A stretch of DNA of 64,000 nt from Microbacterium gorillae (GCF_000826185.2 NZ_LN648872.1:124001-188000), one strand, 5' to 3'; shown: positions 53,039 through 61,971, counted from the stretch's first letter. The notes: generated from the letters alone by a model not told the origin. A program made the numbers and translations.

Positions 53039-54748
53039 ATGACGATGACGTCGACCGCCGCCTACCGCGCCGCCCGCGATCTGCTGCTGGAGCTGCGTCT
53101 GGACAGGGAGGCCGCGCGCGAGCGGTTCCGCTATCCCGATGTGGGCGATCGCTGGAACTGGGCCATCGACTGGTTCGACGCGATCGCGCGCGGGAACGAC
53201 AACCCCGCGCTGGTCATCGCCGCCGAGGCGGGCACCATGCAGCGGTACAGCTTCGATGAGCTGGCGCGTCGATCCGACGCGGTCGCGCGCTACCTCGCCG
53301 ACCGGGGGATCGGGCGGGGCGACGCCGTCCTGCTCATGCTCGACAACCAGATCGAGCTGTGGGACGCGATGCTGGGCGTGATGAAGCTCGGTGCCGTCCT
53401 GATGCCGACGGCCACGGCGGCCGGAACCGCCGATCTCGCCGACCGCATCGAGCGCGGAGACGCGAAGGCGGTGCTGTGCAACGCCGTGGACGCAGCGAAG
53501 TTCGACGGCATCGCGCCGGGCGTGCTGCGCATCTGCACGAGCGCGGTGGACGGGTGGGAGGATTTCACCTCGGCCGCGACCGCCGACGTGCCGCCGGCGG
53601 AGCATCCCGGCACCGGACCGGATGACCGCCTGCTGCTGTACTTCACCTCCGGAACCACGTCGCGTCCCAAGCTCGTCGAGCACACGCAGGCGTCCTACCC
53701 GATCGGCCATCTGCCGACGATGTACTGGCTGGGACTGCAGCCCGGCGACGTGCACCTGAACGTGTCCAGCCCGGGCTGGGGCAAGCACGCCTGGTCCAGC
53801 TTCTTCGCCCCGTGGATCGCCGAGGCGACGATCATGGTCTACAACACGCACCGCTTCGATGCGCGTGAATTCCTGCGTCAACTGCACGTGCTCGATGTCA
53901 CCACGCTGTGCGCGCCGCCGACCGTCTGGCGCATGCTCATCCAGGCGGACCTCGGCGCCAAGCCGGAGTCGCTGCGTGAGGTCGTGGGCGCGGGAGAACC
54001 GCTGAACGCCGAGGTCATCGAGCGCGTCCGGTCCGCGTGGGGACTGGAGATCCGCGACGGGTACGGCATGACGGAGACGACCGCGCAGTTGGGTAACACT
54101 CCGGGCATGCGCGTGCGCCCGGGTTCGATGGGCATGCCGCTGCCGGGCGTCGCATCCGTGCTCGTGGACCCGGAGACCGGGGAGGTCGTCGACGGTGTCG
54201 GCGAGGGCGAGATCTGCCTCGACCTCGCCCAGCATCCGCTCGCGGTGATGACCGAGTACGTCGCGGACCCGGAGCGCACCGCCGCGGCCTTCGCGAACGG
54301 GTTCTTCCACACGGGCGACATCGCCGCTCGCGACGCGGACGGTTACGTCACCTACGTCGGCCGCACGGACGATGTGTTCAAGGCGTCCGACTACAAGATC
54401 TCGCCGTTCGAACTCGAATCGGTGCTGATGCGGTGCTCGGTGGTCGCCGAATCCGCCGTGGTCCCGGCCCCGCACCCGGTCCGGCACGCCGTGCCGAAGG
54501 CCTACATCACCCTGGTCGCCGGGACGGAGCCCTCAGCGGAGGTCGCCGAACAGGTCCTCCGGTTCGGTCGCGAGCACCTGGAGCCGTGGCAGCGGCTGCG
54601 GCGCGTGGAGTTCGTCGCGGACCTGCCGAAGACCATCTCCGGCAAGATCCGTCGCGCGGAGCTGCGCATCGAAGAGCGCCGCCGCTACGACGCGGATGAA
54701 CGCGGCGATGACTTCCGGTACGACGACTTCCCGGACCTGCGCGGCTGA
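53039..54748 (+). CDS. Medium-chain-type acyl-CoA synthetase (AMP-binding enzyme)
   Basis: 569 residues. The P-loop of the family reads LLYFTSGTTSRPKLVEHTQA; then GYGMTETTAQLGN, FFHTGDIAARDADGYVTYVG and the C-terminal catalytic Lys in KTISGKIRRAELR. It opens with FRYPDVGDRWNWAIDWFDAI, typical of acetyl-CoA-synthetase/MACS-like proteins. It activates an aliphatic or aromatic acid; substrate unknown. SD GGGAGAGGG precedes ATG 53039. No partner gene is adjacent. Confidence 0.87.
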   Translation: MTMTSTAAYRAARDLLLELRLDREAARERFRYPDVGDRWNWAIDWFDAIARGNDNPALVIAAEAGTMQRYSFDELARRSDAVARYLADRGIGRGDAVLLMLDNQIELWDAMLGVMKLGAVLMPTATAAGTADLADRIERGDAKAVLCNAVDAAKFDGIAPGVLRICTSAVDGWEDFTSAATADVPPAEHPGTGPDDRLLLYFTSGTTSRPKLVEHTQASYPIGHLPTMYWLGLQPGDVHLNVSSPGWGKHAWSSFFAPWIAEATIMVYNTHRFDAREFLRQLHVLDVTTLCAPPTVWRMLIQADLGAKPESLREVVGAGEPLNAEVIERVRSAWGLEIRDGYGMTETTAQLGNTPGMRVRPGSMGMPLPGVASVLVDPETGEVVDGVGEGEICLDLAQHPLAVMTEYVADPERTAAAFANGFFHTGDIAARDADGYVTYVGRTDDVFKASDYKISPFELESVLMRCSVVAESAVVPAPHPVRHAVPKAYITLVAGTEPSAEVAEQVLRFGREHLEPWQRLRRVEFVADLPKTISGKIRRAELRIEERRRYDADERGDDFRYDDFPDLRG

Positions 54749-54806
54749 CGCCGCCGCAGCCGCGGCGCGGTCGTGGAACGGTCTCGAGACGTCGTGACGT
54801 CCCGAG

Positions 54807-55277
54807 TCAGTCGCGGGGTTCGGGGGAGCGGCGTTCGGTGAAGGCGATGAGCATCTCGGTGAACTCGCGGATCTGTTCGTCCGGCCAGCGGGACAGTCCG
54901 CCCTCGAGGTCGCTCTTCATGGGCAGGACCGCCTCGTCCAGGCGCCTGCGGCCCGCGTCCGTGGCCGACAACAGCGAGGAGCGGCCATCGGCGGGATCCG
55001 GTGCACGGTGAATCAGACCGAGGTCGACCAGCTCGCGCACGGTCCGAGACACCTGAGCCTTATCCAGCACCAGGGCCTCGGTGATCGCGGACGCGGTCAC
55101 CGGTCCGTGGCGGACGATGACGGAGAACACGCGATAGGTGCCCGGCAGCATTCCGGGGTGGACGCGCTCTGCGGTGTCGCGGAACAGTGCGCGGGTGCGC
55201 GCGAACAGGTCGCTGAAGGCCGTCTCCAGGTCGTGGAGGATCGCGGCGCGGTCCTCGTGGGCGCGGGTGTCAGGCAC
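54807..55277 (-). CDS. MarR-family transcriptional regulator, copy 2
   Basis: 156 residues from GTG 55277. The winged helix is HGPVTASAITEALVLDKAQV and the wing APDPADGRSSLLSATDAG. It is about nine bases downstream of a paralogue with the same architecture (HPGMLPGTYRVFSVI here, SPGLLPGSYKVFSII there). The pair probably arose by tandem duplication. It is the last gene of the efflux-pump operon. Confidence 0.88.
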   Translation of the reverse strand: MPDTRAHEDRAAILHDLETAFSDLFARTRALFRDTAERVHPGMLPGTYRVFSVIVRHGPVTASAITEALVLDKAQVSRTVRELVDLGLIHRAPDPADGRSSLLSATDAGRRRLDEAVLPMKSDLEGGLSRWPDEQIREFTEMLIAFTERRSPEPRD

Positions 55278-55286
55278 GGAACGATC

Positions 55287-55787
55287 CTATGATGCGCGTG
55301 GCTCGGCGACCGGTTCGTCCACACGCGCGGCGGACTCGGACGCGAGCGTGTGCAGGAGGTCCGCCAGCGAGGAGATGTCGGCGACGGTCCAGGAATCCAG
55401 GACGTGCGCGAGCCGGTTGTAGGACGGGTTGCGTGCGATCTCCAGGCGGTCGCGACCGAGCGCCGAGAGCGTGATCAGCGCGGACCGGCCATCGTTCGGG
55501 TCCGGGGTGCGCTCGACCAGCCCGTGCTCGTCGAGGTCCCGGATCGTACGGCTCATCTGTCCTTTGTCCACGTGCAGCGCCTCGGCGAGAGCGGACAGCG
55601 TCGCACCGTCGCGCAGGGCGATGATCGAGAACACCTTGTACGAGCCGGGCAGCAGTCCGGGGGAGACCCGGTGCGCCATCTCCAGGTAGAGACGGCGCAT
55701 CTGCGCGAACAGTTCGCTGAAGCCGGTCTCCAGAGCGTGCATCGCGGTGGCACGCTCCGGAGAACCGGCGACATCGGAGAGGAACAT
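55287..55787 (-). CDS. MarR-family transcriptional regulator, copy 1
   Basis: 166 residues. Winged helix DGATLSALAEALHVDKGQMS and wing TPDPNDGRSALITLSALG. It begins seven bases after the efflux-pump stop and is cotranscribed with it. The two palindromes upstream of the pump gene are the obvious binding sites. The C-terminal part differs from the second copy, so the two may sense different ligands or form heterodimers. Confidence 0.88.
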   Translation of the reverse strand: MFLSDVAGSPERATAMHALETGFSELFAQMRRLYLEMAHRVSPGLLPGSYKVFSIIALRDGATLSALAEALHVDKGQMSRTIRDLDEHGLVERTPDPNDGRSALITLSALGRDRLEIARNPSYNRLAHVLDSWTVADISSLADLLHTLASESAARVDEPVAEPRAS

Positions 55788-55794
55788 CGTCCGA

Positions 55795-57465
55795 TCAGCC
55801 CTGACTCGGCGCCGCGCCTCGAATGGGTCCGGTGGTGGGCACCGGACCGGTGATCACCGGGATCGAACCGGTGGCGGCGCTGACCGCCATCGCCTCGTCG
55901 GTCGCCAGACGCTCCGTGGTGGTCTGACGAGTCAGCGAGCGGTTCGGCAGGAAGATGATCGCGATCAGGCTGATCACCGCGAGCGGGATGCCGATGAGGA
56001 ACGAGTGACCGATCGCCTGCGCGTACATGTCCTCGATGATCTGGCGGAAACCGTCCGGCAGCGAGTGCACCACCGGCAGGGACCCGGACGCCATGATCTC
56101 CGAGACCGATTTCGCGTCCGCCGGGGCGAGCTTCGCGATCGCTTCGGCGATGCGCTGCTTGTTGTCCGTGAACAGGCCGGTCAGCGAGGACGCCACGACC
56201 GCTCCCATCACCGAGACGCCGACGGTTCCACCGAGGCTCCGGAAGAAGGTCACGCCGGAGCTCGCCGCACCCATCTCGGACGGCTTGGCGGTGTTCTGCA
56301 CGACCAGGACGAGGTTCTGCATGGTCATGCCGACCCCCGCGCCGGTGAGGAACATGAACACCGACAGCAGCACGAAGTTCGTGTCGTAGTGAATCGTCGA
56401 CAGCAGCGAGATGCCGGCCAGCAGCATGACGGAACCGGCGATCATGTACGGCTTCCACCGCCCGAACCGAGTGATCAGCTGTCCGACGATGATCGAGCTG
56501 ATCAGCAGGCCGCCGATCATCGGAAGCGTCATCAGACCGGCCTCGGTCGGGGTCGCGCCGCGGGACATCTGCATGTACTGGCTGAGGAAGACGGAGGTGC
56601 CGAACATGGCGACGCCGGTCGCGATCGAGGCCACCACGGCGAGCGTGAACGTGCGGTTGCGGAACATCGTCAGCGGGATCAGCGGCTCCTTGACCAGGAG
56701 CTCGACGACGACGAAGGCGATCGCGGCGAGCGCGGCACCGCCGGTCATGAACACGGTCGTCCAGCTGGCCCACTCGAAGTCGGTTCCGGCGGAGGTGATC
56801 CAGATCAGCAGAAGCGAGACGGCGACCGAGAGCAGCACGATACCGAGGTAGTCGATCCGCGTGCGACCCTTGGCACGCTTGGGCAGGTGCAGGGTCGTCT
56901 GCAGCAGGATCAGTGCGGCGACGGCGAACGGCACGGCGACGAAGAAGTTCCAGCGCCAGTTGATGGTGTCCGTGATGAAACCGCCGAGCAACGGTCCACC
57001 GACCGTCGCAACGGCCATGACGGCACCGAACAGGCCCATGTAGCGGCCGCGCTCACGCGGGCTGATGATGTCGGCCATGATGACCTGGCTCAGGGCGGCG
57101 AGGCCACCGGCGCCGATGCCCTGCACGGTGCGCGAGGCGATCAGCATCGTCGGGTCCTGCGCGAACCCGGCGGTGGCGCTGGAGACCACGAAGATCACGA
57201 GCGCGATCTGGATCAGCAGCTTGCGGTTGGTGAGGTCGGCGAGCTTGCCCCAGACCGGGGTCGAGATCGCCGTGGTGAGAAGAGTGGAGGTGACGACCCA
57301 GGTGTAGGTGGTCTGGTTGCCCCCGAGGTCACTGACGATGACGGGAAGCGACGTGGAGACCACGGTTCCGGCGATCATCGAGACGAACATGCCGAGGAGG
57401 AGGCCGGAGAGGGCCTCGAGCACCTGGCGGTGCGTCATCTGGGCGGGCGGATTTGTGACTGTCAT
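55795..57465 (-). CDS. DHA2-type (14-helix) MFS drug efflux transporter
   Basis: 556 residues with about 14 membrane segments. The first-loop motif GKLADLTNRKLL and motif C-like VMAVATVGGPLLGGFITDTI are seen; WRWNFFVAVPFAVAALI is a DHA2 hallmark. The start at 57465 (MTVTNPPAQMTHRQ) is preceded by GAAAG. Two MarR genes follow. The likely role is proton-driven export of a toxic compound that relieves MarR repression. Confidence 0.9.
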   Translation of the reverse strand: MTVTNPPAQMTHRQVLEALSGLLLGMFVSMIAGTVVSTSLPVIVSDLGGNQTTYTWVVTSTLLTTAISTPVWGKLADLTNRKLLIQIALVIFVVSSATAGFAQDPTMLIASRTVQGIGAGGLAALSQVIMADIISPRERGRYMGLFGAVMAVATVGGPLLGGFITDTINWRWNFFVAVPFAVAALILLQTTLHLPKRAKGRTRIDYLGIVLLSVAVSLLLIWITSAGTDFEWASWTTVFMTGGAALAAIAFVVVELLVKEPLIPLTMFRNRTFTLAVVASIATGVAMFGTSVFLSQYMQMSRGATPTEAGLMTLPMIGGLLISSIIVGQLITRFGRWKPYMIAGSVMLLAGISLLSTIHYDTNFVLLSVFMFLTGAGVGMTMQNLVLVVQNTAKPSEMGAASSGVTFFRSLGGTVGVSVMGAVVASSLTGLFTDNKQRIAEAIAKLAPADAKSVSEIMASGSLPVVHSLPDGFRQIIEDMYAQAIGHSFLIGIPLAVISLIAIIFLPNRSLTRQTTTERLATDEAMAVSAATGSIPVITGPVPTTGPIRGAAPSQG

Positions 57466-57489
57466 AGCGGCTTTCAGAACGATGCGTAT

Positions 57490-57538
57490 TAGTTGAGAAG
57501 CGTCAACTATATGACATTCGTTGACTTTGCGCAACTAA
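57490..57538. promoter_or_regulatory. Tandem MarR operators
   Basis: TAGTTGA-N6-TCAACTA (57490-57509) is a perfect palindrome. TTCGTTGA-N6-GCAACTAA (57517-57538) is a weaker copy with the same spacing, 28 bases centre to centre. Both lie just upstream of the efflux-pump gene, where MarR dimers would block its promoter. Confidence 0.75.
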
Positions 57539-57565
57539 TGCCGCTGGGGATCCGCTGAGCGCCCT

Positions 57566-57679
57566 CGCTCTCACTCGCGTCACTTCCGCGCGCGCCGAAG
57601 CGTCGGTAGTGAGAGCGACGTCGCGGACGCTCTCTTGCGCGGCAGGAATCGGGCCGCGGAAGTGTCGCGAGTGGGAGCG
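57566..57679. repeat. 114-bp inverted-repeat element
   Basis: A 25-base left arm (57566-57590, starting CGCTCTCACTCGCG) pairs with the right arm (57655-57679, ending GTGGGAGCG) with two mismatches. A third copy of the arm tip, AGTGAGAGCG (57608-57617), is a perfect partner of the first ten bases, so two alternative hairpins are possible. No coding sequence inside and no clear target duplication. It may be a small non-autonomous element or a two-way terminator. Confidence 0.55.
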
Positions 57680-57688
57680 ATGGGGAAG

Positions 57689-58357
57689 TCAGTCGCTGAG
57701 GGCGAGAGCGCGATACATGTTGCGCTCCGGGCGCCGACGCGTCGGCAGTGGAGCCCGCTCCGGAACGGGATTGCCGGTCGTGCGGTGGTAGAGCTCGTCG
57801 ATGAGGCCGTTCGCGAGCCGGATGAGCTTGGCGATCTCCACCTCGTCGCGCTCCACCCACACGGAGCGGGGCTCATCATGGACGGGCACGAAGTCGACGT
57901 GCTCCTCCCAGCAGAACAGGGTGCGTTCGGCCCCCAGGACGTACTGCTGCCACCAGATCTGGCGGAGGTAGTTGCGGGGGATCGAGCGCCACGACTTGTT
58001 CGTCGTCTTGATCTCGGCCAGCGTCACCGTGCCGCCGCCGTCGACCATGATCCCGTCCGGAGTGGCGAGGTGGCGCTGCTCGATCTCGGCGCGGAAGAGC
58101 GCGCTGGAGGGCTGGATGCCGTGCGTCGCCGCCACCCAGGCGGCGATCTCCGGCTCCCGCCGCCGGCCGTGGTCGGTGTAGGCGTTGCCCCCGAAGCTCG
58201 CTCCGCCGCCGAGCTTCGCGTCCGCGGCGCGCGCGATCGCGTTCTCGCTGGTGAGGGTGGCCACGTCCGTCGCGGTGATGCCACGAGAACGGGCCCGGAG
58301 CCAGCCGACGCGATCGCGGGAGTCCGCCACGATGCGCGCTTGGAGTTCCGGGGTCAC
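57689..58357 (-). CDS. YqaJ-type phage-related nuclease
   Basis: 222 residues from GTG 58357. The YqaJ/lambda-exonuclease-like PDDEXK pattern is present: RSRGITATDVATLT, HGRRREPEIAAW, ATPDGIMVD, then TLAEIKTTNKSW (the E-x-K), and YLRQIWWQQYVLGAERTLF. Such proteins usually work with a phage recombinase (RecT/Bet). Here it stands alone between an efflux operon and rplJ, with no phage genes near. It may be a domesticated repair exonuclease. Confidence 0.8.
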   Translation of the reverse strand: MTPELQARIVADSRDRVGWLRARSRGITATDVATLTSENAIARAADAKLGGGASFGGNAYTDHGRRREPEIAAWVAATHGIQPSSALFRAEIEQRHLATPDGIMVDGGGTVTLAEIKTTNKSWRSIPRNYLRQIWWQQYVLGAERTLFCWEEHVDFVPVHDEPRSVWVERDEVEIAKLIRLANGLIDELYHRTTGNPVPERAPLPTRRRPERNMYRALALSD

Positions 58358-58432
58358 CCTCCGACCCTACGCTCACCGCTGGACGGGACCGGACCGGACA
58401 CCCCGCCGTTCGACGAGTCCGGACGGCACGAT

Positions 58433-58461
58433 TTGGGAGATCCCCGCCGTGCCGGTAGAGT
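58433..58461 (+). promoter_or_regulatory. Promoter of the rplJ-rplL operon
   Basis: TTGGGA (58433) and TAGAGT (58456) with a 17-base spacer. It is followed by the ~210-base untranslated leader of rplJ. Confidence 0.65.
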
Positions 58462-58465
58462 TTGG

Positions 58466-58600
58466 GGTAACCGAAGACCGCTGGTCATCGAAGCGCGTGC
58501 GAACGTGCCGAGATCGAAGCACTGCGACAGCAGAGGCCCGCGCAGGTGACACAGAACGTTCCACGCTCCGTGCGCTTGCGCCGGAGCGTTTTTGTTTGTC
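58466..58600 (+). ncRNA. L10 leader with terminator-like hairpin
   Basis: Untranslated leader of rplJ-rplL. It contains ACGCTCCG (58563-58570) pairing with CGGAGCGT (58582-58589) followed by a run of T (58589-58593), an intrinsic-terminator shape inside the leader. The L10-L12 complex binds such leaders to regulate its own synthesis. Boundaries are approximate. This and the promoter account for the 321-base gap before rplJ. Confidence 0.7.
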
Positions 58601-58678
58601 GTGGATCTGTTGATTCAGGAGTGGTCCGAGGTGGGCATTCCGCACCCGCGGGGTGTCATCACCACCAAAGGAGTGACC

Positions 58679-59167
58679 ATGGCGCAGAAGGATGCATCGG
58701 TCGTCGAGCTCACGAAGAACTTCGAGAACTCGAACGCCGTCCTGCTGACCGAGTACCGCGGTCTGACGGTTGCCGAGCTCAAGCAGCTCCGCAACGCGAT
58801 CCGTCAGGACGCTCAGTACGCCGTGGTGAAGAACACGCTGACCAAGATCGCCGCGAACAACGCGGGGATCACGACGCTGGACGAGGACCTCAAGGGCCCG
58901 TCCGCCGTCGCTTTCGTGCACGGCGACTTCGTCGCCACCGCCAAGGCCATCCGTGACTTCGCCAAGGCTCACCCGCACCTCGTCATCAAGAGCGGAATCT
59001 TCGAGGGCAACACCCTCGACGCCGCCGCGATCGACAAGTACGCATCGCTCGAGAGCCGTGAGGTTCTGCTGGCGAAGGCCGCGGGCATGATGAAGGCGAC
59101 GATGGGCAAGGCTGCCGCCACCATCGACGCGCTTCGCGAAAAGCTGGAGACCGCCGAAGCCGCGTGA
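58679..59167 (+). CDS. rplJ: 50S ribosomal protein L10
   Basis: 162 residues from ATG 58679 (MAQKDASVVELTKNF), SD AAAGGAG. LTEYRGLTVAELKQLRNAIR and VVKNTLTKIAANNAG are diagnostic. The C-terminal helix binds L7/L12 dimers. It is separated from rplA by about 10 kb here. Confidence 0.97.
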   Translation: MAQKDASVVELTKNFENSNAVLLTEYRGLTVAELKQLRNAIRQDAQYAVVKNTLTKIAANNAGITTLDEDLKGPSAVAFVHGDFVATAKAIRDFAKAHPHLVIKSGIFEGNTLDAAAIDKYASLESREVLLAKAAGMMKATMGKAAATIDALREKLETAEAA

Positions 59168-59218
59168 GCGGTCGGCGAATCTCGTTCCCACAAACCCCAT
59201 TCATCTAGGAGATACATC

Positions 59219-59599
59219 ATGGCGAAGCTCACCACCGAAGAGCTGCTGAACCAGTTCGCTGACCTGACGCTCGTCGAGCTCAGCGACTTCGTGAAGGCGT
59301 TCGAGGAGAAGTTCGACGTCACCGCTGCCGCCCCGGTCGCCGTTGCCGGCGGTGCCGGTGCCGGTGCTGCTGAGGAGGCCGAGGAGAAGGACTCGTTCGA
59401 CGTCATCCTCGAGGCTGCCGGCGACAAGAAGATCCAGGTCATCAAGGTCGTCCGCGAGCTCACCTCGCTCGGCCTCGGCGAGGCCAAGGGTGTCGTCGAC
59501 GGTGCTCCGAAGGCCGTCCTTGAGGGCGCCAACAAGGAGACCGCCGAGAAGGCGAAGGAGGCCCTGGAGGGCGCCGGCGCCACGGTGACCCTGAAGTAA
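59219..59599 (+). CDS. rplL: 50S ribosomal protein L7/L12
   Basis: 126 residues. N-terminal dimerisation domain, Ala/Gly/Glu hinge ([17 protein letters not shown]) and C-terminal domain [20 protein letters not shown] with [26 protein letters not shown] precedes the ATG. It forms the ribosomal stalk that recruits GTPase factors. Confidence 0.97.
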   Translation: MAKLTTEELLNQFADLTLVELSDFVKAFEEKFDVTAAAPVAVAGGAGAGAAEEAEEKDSFDVILEAAGDKKIQVIKVVRELTSLGLGEAKGVVDGAPKAVLEGANKETAEKAKEALEGAGATVTLK

Positions 59600-59616
59600 T
59601 TCAGCGTCTCGTACGC

Positions 59617-59649
59617 ACGAAGGGCCCCGGGATTCCCGGGGCCCTTCGT
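59617..59649 (+). terminator. Hairpin terminator after rplL
   Basis: ACGAAGGGCCCCGGG-ATT-CCCGGGGCCCTTCGT, a perfect 15-bp stem. Its last base is the first base of the convergent epimerase stop codon, so it serves both strands. Confidence 0.88.
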
Positions 59650-60638
59650 CATTCCCGCGTCGCGGCCGCGAGTAGCGCGCGCTCCTTGCCCGGCGGCAGG
59701 CCGTGCGGTGGACGATCGGGACGCTGTGGGGGAGTGCCGGCGCGGCCGAGCCAGTCCCAGGTGGCGGCGATCGTGGCAGCGGCCGGACGGGTGCGCAGCC
59801 CCGCGGCCGTGGCGTGCGCCGGATCGTGCTCGAGGAAGCCGGCGAACTCGGCGGTGTCCGGAACCCAGCACGGGAGCTCGATCCACGGCTGGACTCCGGC
59901 GGCCTCGAGCGCCGCTTCCGGGATCCAGACCGGTGTCGCGTCCGCGCCCGTGACGGCGATGCAGTCGGCCAGGAACGAGCCCATCGTCACGGATCGTGGC
60001 GGTGCGGTGACGTCGTACGGGCCACGCAGGCCGGTCGTCAGCGCGTGCAGCGTGAACTCCGCGAGGTCGCGGACGTCGATGAACTGCAGCGGGCGAGCCG
60101 GGTCACCCGGCGCGACGAACCTTCCGCCGGCCGCGATCCGCGTCAACCACCACGGCAGGCGACCGACGTCCTCGCCCGGCCCGAGGATGACGCCCGGGCG
60201 CACCAGCAGCGCGTCCGGGAAGGACTGCAGGATGCCGAGCTCGGCGCCCCGCTTGTCGGCCGGGTACTCCGTCGCGTCCGCCTCGGCATCCGCGTCGACG
60301 ACGGGGGAGTGCTCGTCGGTGTGCTCTCCCCAGACGTACACGGAGGACGTCGAGACGTAGGCGAAGCGTCCAACGGCTTCCGTCAGTGCGGACGCCGAGT
60401 CCGCCGCGATGCGCGGGGCGCCGGACCAGGTGTCCACGGCGAGGTCCCAGGATCGTCCCCGGACGGCCGCGCGCATCGCCGCGGGGTCGGTGCGGTCGGC
60501 GATCAGGTGCTCCACGCCGGGAGGGGGAGCGGCGCTTTCGCCGCGATTGAGGACGGTGACCTCGGCACCCCGCGCGAGGGCGGCGGTGACCAGTGCGGGA
60601 CCGGCGAAGTGCCCGCCGCCGAGAATGAGGATCTTCAT
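59649..60638 (-). CDS. NAD-dependent epimerase/dehydratase family protein
   Basis: 329 residues. The Rossmann motif is ILILGGGHFAGPALV. The strand VSTSSVYVWGE contains the Ser/Thr region, but the usual YxxxK appears only as a loose YPADKRGAE. ALLVRPGVILGPGEDVGRLP is typical of reductases acting on nucleotide sugars or flavonoid-like substrates. Substrate unknown. Transcribed alone. Confidence 0.8.
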   Translation of the reverse strand: MKILILGGGHFAGPALVTAALARGAEVTVLNRGESAAPPPGVEHLIADRTDPAAMRAAVRGRSWDLAVDTWSGAPRIAADSASALTEAVGRFAYVSTSSVYVWGEHTDEHSPVVDADAEADATEYPADKRGAELGILQSFPDALLVRPGVILGPGEDVGRLPWWLTRIAAGGRFVAPGDPARPLQFIDVRDLAEFTLHALTTGLRGPYDVTAPPRSVTMGSFLADCIAVTGADATPVWIPEAALEAAGVQPWIELPCWVPDTAEFAGFLEHDPAHATAAGLRTRPAAATIAATWDWLGRAGTPPQRPDRPPHGLPPGKERALLAAATRE

Positions 60639-60695
60639 CCCGGCATCGTCGCAGGGGGCGCGGGGTGGTGACAGCAGGTTCGCCCGGAGCGTAGA

Positions 60696-61709
60696 TCAGG
60701 CCGAGGCGGGGGGAGCGGAGGTGGAGTTGCGGATGATGAAGCGCGTCGGAGCCCAGACCCGTTTCGGGGTCGCGGCGGCATCCTCCAGGTGGCGCTGCAG
60801 CAGCTCGACCGCGAGCCGGGCCTGCTCACGCGGGGACTGCCGCAACGTGGTGAGGGCGAACATCGCGGCGTTCGCGTGGTCATCGATGCCGACGACGCTG
60901 ACCTGGGACGGCACCCCGACCCCCATCCGCCGGGCCGCGATGATCGCGCCGATCCCGACCTCATCGGCCACGGCGACGATGCCGGTGGGGCGGCGACGCG
61001 CGTCACTGAGCAGATCGACTGCGGCGTCATAACCACCGGGCATGGACACCTCCGACGAGATGCGTCGGATGGCGCTGTCCCAGCCCGCGGACCGCATCGC
61101 CTCGGCGTAGCCGTGGAATCGCCGCGCATCGCCGAAGCTCGGCCAGGTTCCGCCGACCTCGCCGCCGAGGAAGACGATGTCGGTGTGCCCCAGTGCCAGC
61201 AGGTGCTCGGTCGCGAGCCGTGCGGTGGCCTCGTCATCGATGGAGACGGCGCTGTTGCCGACGTCGTACGAGCCGATGGAGACGAACGGCTTGCCGAGCG
61301 CCGCGATCCGCTCCAGCTCCTGCTGGTCCGGTTCGATGCCCACCGTGATCAGGCCGTCGAACCGGCTTCGGCCGAGGTAGGTCTCGAACACCCGCGCGCG
61401 CTCCAGGGTTCCCGGATGTCCGGAATAGAGCGCGAGATCGAGGTCGCGCTCCATCAGAGCGTGCTGTACGCCGGCGAGCACCTCCCCGAAGTACCAGTTC
61501 GTCGTGTGCGGGACGATGACCCCGACCGTCTGCGTCCGGCCGGTGGCGAGGCTGACGGCGCTCGTGGACGGGACGTAGCCGAGGGCGTCCGCCGCGGCCT
61601 GGACGCGCCGCTGCGTGGCAGGGGAGACATACCCACGTCCGCTCAGGGCCCGAGACGCCGTGGACTTGGACACCCCGGCACGACGTGCGACGTCCGCGAT
61701 CCCGCTCAT
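60696..61709 (-). CDS. LacI-family transcriptional regulator
   Basis: 337 residues. Helix-turn-helix and hinge: IADVARRAGVSKSTASRALS then TQRRVQAAADALGYVPS. The sugar-binding domain shows TVGVIVPHTTNWYFGEVLAG and VSVVGIDDHANAAMF. It is divergent from an alpha-glucoside-type ABC importer; three LacI-type palindromes lie between them. It likely represses the transporter until its sugar is present. Confidence 0.93.
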   Translation of the reverse strand: MSGIADVARRAGVSKSTASRALSGRGYVSPATQRRVQAAADALGYVPSTSAVSLATGRTQTVGVIVPHTTNWYFGEVLAGVQHALMERDLDLALYSGHPGTLERARVFETYLGRSRFDGLITVGIEPDQQELERIAALGKPFVSIGSYDVGNSAVSIDDEATARLATEHLLALGHTDIVFLGGEVGGTWPSFGDARRFHGYAEAMRSAGWDSAIRRISSEVSMPGGYDAAVDLLSDARRRPTGIVAVADEVGIGAIIAARRMGVGVPSQVSVVGIDDHANAAMFALTTLRQSPREQARLAVELLQRHLEDAAATPKRVWAPTRFIIRNSTSAPPASA

Positions 61710-61762
61710 CAGCCCACCTTTCGAACCTGCTCGTGTGAACTCTAAGGCACGTCCGCGGAAAA

Positions 61763-61780
61763 CCTGGAACCGGTTCCAGG
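61763..61780. promoter_or_regulatory. LacI operator 1
   Basis: CCTGGAACCGGTTCCAGG, an 18-bp perfect palindrome with the central CG step of LacI/GalR sites, 54 bases from the LacI start. Confidence 0.85.
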
Positions 61781-61824
61781 GTTACATGCGGCGCTTTGGG
61801 CCGCTCGGAGGCCCGAAAAGCTCA

Positions 61825-61838
61825 TGGGAGCGGTCCCA
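61825..61838. promoter_or_regulatory. LacI operator 2
   Basis: TGGGA-GCGG-TCCCA, a variant palindrome 60 bases from operator 1, centre to centre. Confidence 0.6.
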
Positions 61839-61904
61839 AAACGTGGTTACCGAGTTGTGACATGGTGATCGTTGTGGGTCGGTCCTGGAACCCGTAGCGT
61901 GAGT

Positions 61905-61916
61905 GGAAGCGGTTCC
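61905..61916. promoter_or_regulatory. LacI operator 3
   Basis: GGAA-GCGG-TTCC, a palindrome of the same type, 79 bases from operator 2 and near the likely transcription start of the binding-protein gene. Confidence 0.65.
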
Positions 61917-61971
61917 TGAACAGAACCGGAGCGCGTGGAAGGGCTCCCCGCGCTGTCCAAAGGAGGAACGA

